Assembly: GCA_964460755.1 (NCBI GenBank)
Contig: CAYWQL010000001.1
Coordinates: 1 to 64,000 of the forward strand
Length of the DNA: 64,000 nt
From: JAYFNU01 sp964460755
GTDB lineage: Bacteria > Bacillota > Clostridia > Oscillospirales > Ruminococcaceae
Reading direction: 5' to 3'
Part shown: piece by piece, positions 60,510 through 64,000 of the stretch
Layout: each line of letters starts with the position of its first letter
How positions within the stretch are numbered: the stretch's first letter is position 1
Notes under the pieces: model-generated
What the model saw: only the letters and a program-made list of their open reading frames with translations
What the model was told of the DNA's origin: nothing
Database searches by the model: none
Translations under genes and position numbers: made by a program

Positions 60510-62720
60510 ATGAATTTGAAAAAGATTTTGTCGGCGGCGCTCGTGGCGCTTATGCTCACGGGACTTGTCGGCTGTCAAAGCAACGGCTCGCAGGAGATGC
60601 TGCCTGAGGTTGAGCCAACCGTCAATTACGGAACCCTTGTCGGCGTGAACCTGATTGAACAGGGCGATTTTCAGGACAACGGAAGCGCCTGGCACACTTA
60701 TTTTTCAGGCGGCAGCGCCGACGTAAGCTATTCGGGCGGCAAAGCTGACGTAAAAATCAAAAACACGGGTGTTGTCGATTACGGCGTTCAGCTTTACTAC
60801 GACGGCTTCCGCCTTTTTAAAGACGGCGAGTACACCTTTAGCTTTACGGCGGTTGCTACGCAGGATAAGATGATTCAGCCTCGTCTTCAGTTAAACGGCG
60901 GTAACTATCACGCCTATGTAGTGGACGACGTTTTGGTTACAACCGAGCCGCAGACCTTCACGCTTAACTTTACGATGACCGACGATTCGGACATTGCGCC
61001 GCGTCTTGCGATTAATATGGGCAAGTTCAAAACAGATACCGCCGAGGCGCCGCTGACGGTTACGATTTCCAACGTATCGGTCGTGCTCAACAATTCCGTT
61101 TTGGGCGGCGACGGCGATGAGGCCGCGGCCGACCCCGCGATTAATCTCAACCAACTCGGTTATGCGCCGAAGGACACGAAAATCGCCGTTTTCCGCGGTG
61201 AGGAGATGGACAAAAAGTTCCGCGTTGTGAACGAAGCGGGCGAGGTTGTCTATACGGGAAAAATAACAAACCGAAACGTTAACGTTTCGGCAATGGAATA
61301 TGACTACACGGGTGATTTTTCCAAGGTTACTAAGGAGGGAAAATACTTTATCGAAACCGATACGCTTGGAAAATCCTATACCTTTGAAGTAAAGGACGGT
61401 GTTTACACTGACGCCTTCAACGCTACGGTAAAAATGCTCTTCCTGCAGCGCTGCGGAACGGAGCTTTCCAACTCCTTTGCGGGTGATTTCGCCCACGCGA
61501 TTTGCCACGATACGAAGGCGAATATCTTCGGAACAGAGGAATATATCGACGTAAGCGGCGGCTGGCACGACGCGGGCGACTACGGTCGATATGTTGTGCC
61601 GGGAGCGAAAACGGTCGCCGACCTTCTTCTTGCATACAAGGCTAATCCCGACGCGTTTTCCGACGAAACGGGTATACCCGAAAGCGGAAACGGAACGCCC
61701 GACGTTCTTGATGAGGCGAAATACGAGCTTGATTGGCTGTTCAAAATGCAGGCGAACGACGGAAGCGTATACCACAAGGTGACCTGCGCGATTTTCCCGG
61801 GTTTCGTTATGCCCGAGGAGGAGACCGACCCCTTAATCGTCTGCCCCGTTTCAACCCCTGCGACGGCTGACTTTGCGGCGGTTATGGCTATGGCGAGCGA
61901 AACCTTTGCCGACATTGACGCGGGCTATTCCGCCAACTGTCTTGCGGCGGCAAAAAAAGCCTATGATTTCCTCGAGAAGAGCGAGCCCATTTCCTTTACA
62001 AACAAAAGACCGATTGTAACGGGCGAATATCCCGACGGAAACGACGCCGACGAAAGATACTGGGCGGCGTGCGCGCTTTACAGCGCGACGGGAGACGCGA
62101 AATATCACGATTACATAAAAGCCAACTGCCTTGACGAATACGCCGACGACCTCGGCTGGGCGGACGTCGGAGCCTACGGAAACGCTATTTATCTTTCTAT
62201 GGACAAAAGCAAAACCGACAGCGCGGTTTATAAGCTGATAAAAACCTCGCTTATTTCGGCAGCCGACAGGCTTGTTGAAATTTCTTCCGCGGACGCCTAC
62301 GGTGTTTCGGTTGAGGAATATGTATGGGGAAGCAATATGTCGGTTGAAAATAACGCCATGCTTCTTCTTATGGCAAACAACGTGAAGCCGAGCAAGGCGT
62401 ATGTCAAAGCCGCAAACGAGCAATTCAACTACATCTTCGGAAGAAACCCGATGTCGATGTGCTACCTTACGGGATACGGCACGAAATCGGCTCAGTATCC
62501 CCATCACAGACCGTCGATGGCGACGGGCGCGCCGATGCCCGGAATGGTTATCGGAGGACCGGACCAAAGTCTTGAAGACCCGTTCGCAGTAGCGGCTCTT
62601 GAGGGCGCCGCGCCCGCGAAATGCTATGTCGACAGCGACCAGAGCTTCTCGACCAACGAAACCACAATCTATTGGAATTCGCCGCTCGTATACGTTATGG
62701 CGAGTCTCGGCAAATGCTAA
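60510..62720 (+). CDS. Lipid-anchored glycoside hydrolase family 9 (endoglucanase-type)
   Basis: The protein has 736 residues. The signal peptide ends at the lipobox Cys22 (LVGCQS). A beta-sandwich like CBM4/9 covers about 45-195, an Ig-like CelD_N domain about 205-295, and the GH9 (alpha/alpha)6 barrel from about 300. Catalytic Asp354 and Asp357 lie in GGWHDAGDYGRY and the proton donor Glu717 in STNETTIYWNS. GYGTKSAQYPHHRPS is the usual late motif. It cuts beta-1,4-glucans at the cell surface rather than in a cellulosome, as no dockerin is seen. Confidence 0.94.
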   Translation: MNLKKILSAALVALMLTGLVGCQSNGSQEMLPEVEPTVNYGTLVGVNLIEQGDFQDNGSAWHTYFSGGSADVSYSGGKADVKIKNTGVVDYGVQLYYDGFRLFKDGEYTFSFTAVATQDKMIQPRLQLNGGNYHAYVVDDVLVTTEPQTFTLNFTMTDDSDIAPRLAINMGKFKTDTAEAPLTVTISNVSVVLNNSVLGGDGDEAAADPAINLNQLGYAPKDTKIAVFRGEEMDKKFRVVNEAGEVVYTGKITNRNVNVSAMEYDYTGDFSKVTKEGKYFIETDTLGKSYTFEVKDGVYTDAFNATVKMLFLQRCGTELSNSFAGDFAHAICHDTKANIFGTEEYIDVSGGWHDAGDYGRYVVPGAKTVADLLLAYKANPDAFSDETGIPESGNGTPDVLDEAKYELDWLFKMQANDGSVYHKVTCAIFPGFVMPEEETDPLIVCPVSTPATADFAAVMAMASETFADIDAGYSANCLAAAKKAYDFLEKSEPISFTNKRPIVTGEYPDGNDADERYWAACALYSATGDAKYHDYIKANCLDEYADDLGWADVGAYGNAIYLSMDKSKTDSAVYKLIKTSLISAADRLVEISSADAYGVSVEEYVWGSNMSVENNAMLLLMANNVKPSKAYVKAANEQFNYIFGRNPMSMCYLTGYGTKSAQYPHHRPSMATGAPMPGMVIGGPDQSLEDPFAVAALEGAAPAKCYVDSDQSFSTNETTIYWNSPLVYVMASLGKC

Positions 62721-62739
62721 ATTAAGCTATTCGTCAAAA

Positions 62740-62770
62740 AAAGCCGCCCTTCGGGGCGGCTTTAGTTTTA
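62740..62770. terminator. Bidirectional terminator between GH9 and trpS
   Basis: AAAGCCGCCC and GGGCGGCTTT form a 10-bp stem with a TTCG loop; A-run before and T-rich sequence after. Confidence 0.85.
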
Positions 62771-62778
62771 TGTATTTT

Positions 62779-63780
62779 TTATTTACGCTCAAGGCCGATT
62801 TTCTTTCTGACCTTGCGAAGCACCTTGTTCGCGATGTAGGACGCCCTCTGGGCGCCTTCGTTAAGCACGCCGTTAAGATATTCCCTGTCGGCGACGATTC
62901 GCTTATATTCGCTTTGAATGGGGGCGAGAGCCGACACGACCGTTTCGCCGACGGCGAGCTTGAAGTCGCCATAGCCCTTGCCCGAAAATTCCGATTCGAT
63001 TTCAGCGAAGCTTTTTGCGGTAAGTGCGGAATAAATCGACATAAGATTGATTACGCCCTCCTTGCCGTCTTCGGCTTTGACCTCGCTTCCCGAATCGGTC
63101 ACGGCGCGTTTAAACTTTCTTATAATAGCGTCGGGCTCGTCCGTAAGCATTATTTTCGCGTTGTCGTTCTCGTCGGATTTGCTCATTTTCGAAGTTGGGT
63201 CCTGAAGCGACATTACGCGCGCGCCGACCTTTGGAAAGTAACCGTCCGGTATTTTGAAAACGTCGCCGTATATGCCGTTAAAGCGAATGGCGATGTCGCG
63301 GGCGATTTCAAGGTGCTGCTTCTGGTCCGCGCCGATAGGCACAAGGTCGGTGTTGTAAAGCAAAATATCCGCCGCCATAAGCACGGGATAGGTGAAAAGC
63401 CCCGCGTTTATGTTGTCCGGGTGCTTTAAGGATTTGTCTTTAAACTGTGTCATACGCGAAAGCTCGCCGAAGCCTGTGTAGCAGGACAAAAGCCACGACA
63501 GCTCGGCGTGGGCGGAAACGTCGCCCTGAATGAAAAGCACCGACCGCTTTGGGTCAACGCCGCACGCCAAGAGCATTGCCGCCGCCTCGCTTATCTGGCG
63601 TCTTAGCTCGGCGGGCTCGCGCCGAATAGTAAGCGAATGAAGGTCGACGACGCTGTAAACGCAGTCATACTCGTCCTGAAGCTTATCCCAGTTGCGAACC
63701 GCTCCTATATAGTTTCCGAGCGTAAAGCCGCCCGTCGGCTGAATACCGCTGAATACGCGCGGCTTTGCCTGTTCGTCCAT
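62779..63780 (-). CDS. trpS: Tryptophanyl-tRNA synthetase
   Basis: The protein has 333 residues, the bacterial size. The HIGH-type site is in IQPTGGFTLGNYIGAVRNW, and the KMSKS loop is SKMSKSDEN. LLSCYTGFGELSRMTQFKDK and YPVLMAADILLY are standard TrpRS stretches. GGGGTG lies 7 bases before the ATG. No T-box leader is present. It is divergent from gltX. Confidence 0.97.
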   Translation of the reverse strand: MDEQAKPRVFSGIQPTGGFTLGNYIGAVRNWDKLQDEYDCVYSVVDLHSLTIRREPAELRRQISEAAAMLLACGVDPKRSVLFIQGDVSAHAELSWLLSCYTGFGELSRMTQFKDKSLKHPDNINAGLFTYPVLMAADILLYNTDLVPIGADQKQHLEIARDIAIRFNGIYGDVFKIPDGYFPKVGARVMSLQDPTSKMSKSDENDNAKIMLTDEPDAIIRKFKRAVTDSGSEVKAEDGKEGVINLMSIYSALTAKSFAEIESEFSGKGYGDFKLAVGETVVSALAPIQSEYKRIVADREYLNGVLNEGAQRASYIANKVLRKVRKKIGLERK

Positions 63781-63809
63781 TTTAAAAGCACCCCATTTCT
63801 TTCTTGATT

Positions 63810-63838
63810 ATTCTAAACCAAAACAGCAAATACGTCAA
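63810..63838 (-). promoter_or_regulatory. Sigma-A-type promoter of trpS
   Basis: On the minus strand TTGACG (63833-63838) and TAGAAT (63810-63815) are 17 bases apart. The -35 box directly abuts that of gltX. Confidence 0.7.
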
Positions 63839-63867
63839 TTGACAAATGGCGCTTATGCTAATACAAT
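63839..63867 (+). promoter_or_regulatory. Sigma-A-type promoter of gltX
   Basis: TTGACA (63839-63844) and TACAAT (63862-63867) are 17 bases apart, back to back with the trpS promoter. Confidence 0.7.
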
Positions 63868-63899
63868 TACATTAACATATTTGAAAAGAGGAATTATCT

Positions 63900-64000
63900 T
63901 TGCCAAAAGTAAGAACGCGCTTTGCGCCGAGCCCAACGGGATATATGCACGTCGGAAATCTTCGTACCGCACTTTATGCCTTTCTTTTAGCGAAAAAGAA
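63900..64000 (+). CDS. gltX: Glutamyl-tRNA synthetase, N-terminal part (runs off the window)
   Basis: A TTG at 63900 has AGAGGA about 8 bases upstream. The 33 complete codons begin PKVRTRFAPSPTGYMHVGNL and continue RTALYAFLLAKK. The HIGH-type signature (HVGN) after APSPTG is diagnostic for GluRS/GlnRS, and GluRS is expected in Firmicutes. The rest lies outside the window. Confidence 0.9.
   Translation, partial: MPKVRTRFAPSPTGYMHVGNLRTALYAFLLAKK

Noticed and set aside
63781..63840. Possible T-box leader of trpS
   Set aside because: The leader between promoter and start is only about 30 bases, with no specifier stem or T-box sequence.
1..64000. CRISPR arrays, insertion sequences, phage genes and attachment sites
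   Set aside because: No regularly spaced short repeats, transposase or integrase motifs, or target duplications were found; the only long repeat is the MBOAT pair.

Overview
The window is about 64 kb from a spore-forming, anaerobic clostridial Firmicute, probably in or near Oscillospirales (Ruminococcaceae-like); the family placement is an inference. Sporulation genes (spoVT end, spoVAE, spoIIP), the CIRCE-hrcA-grpE-dnaK-dnaJ-prmA block, pyruvate:ferredoxin oxidoreductase, rubrerythrin and LexA point to Clostridia. A lipid-anchored GH9 cellulase suggests a plant-polysaccharide-degrading habitat such as gut or sediment. Base composition is moderate, TTG and GTG starts are common, and most transcription units end in clear rho-independent hairpins. 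No rRNA, tRNA, CRISPR array, transposase or phage gene was found.

Layout. 1-4 kb: the end of spoVT, then a minus-strand group (small membrane protein; SSS symporter, SppA peptidase and RDD protein). 4.1-16.6 kb: a surface-glycan locus with an N-acetyl sugar amidotransferase, six recognisable glycosyltransferases, two paralogous glycosyltransferase-like proteins (one inverted), and a two-gene Wzm/Wzt-type ABC exporter. 16.6-28.3 kb: spoVAE, an overlapping SMR-type pair, rpsT, spoIIP, lepA, hemW (inverted), then the heat-shock operon under a perfect CIRCE. 28.3-33.1 kb: a membrane HExxH protein, MTA/SAH nucleosidase, YchF, and a two-component system.

33.2-36.1 kb is the most unusual part. rpe is followed without gaps by homologues of rnfD, rnfE and rnfA, with no rnfB, rnfC or rnfG. 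These proteins have lost three of the four cysteines that hold the intramembrane [2Fe-2S] cluster and the FMN-acceptor threonine of RnfD, so this looks like an Rnf-derived membrane module that cannot carry the canonical electron path. Next come a DMT transporter, rubrerythrin, a CorC-type protein and PFOR.

43.2-48.3 kb holds an acyl-transfer locus in the order SGNH-MBOAT-MBOAT-SGNH. The two MBOAT genes share a 584-bp stretch of identical DNA, a sign of recent gene conversion. 48.5-50.8 kb has lexA, an MFS transporter and a GlsB-like protein. 50.8-56.8 kb is a second surface-glycan locus (DUF2304, DPM1-like GT2, GT4, DUF2142, divergent DUF6020-like). 57-64 kb has adenine deaminase, a GtrB-like GT2, a small lipoprotein, the GH9 lipoprotein, trpS, and the start of gltX, the last two divergent from abutting -35 boxes.

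Together the two glycan loci, the exporter and the acyltransferase locus suggest an elaborately glycosylated and acylated cell surface. All functions come from reading motifs and gene order by eye; no database search was run.
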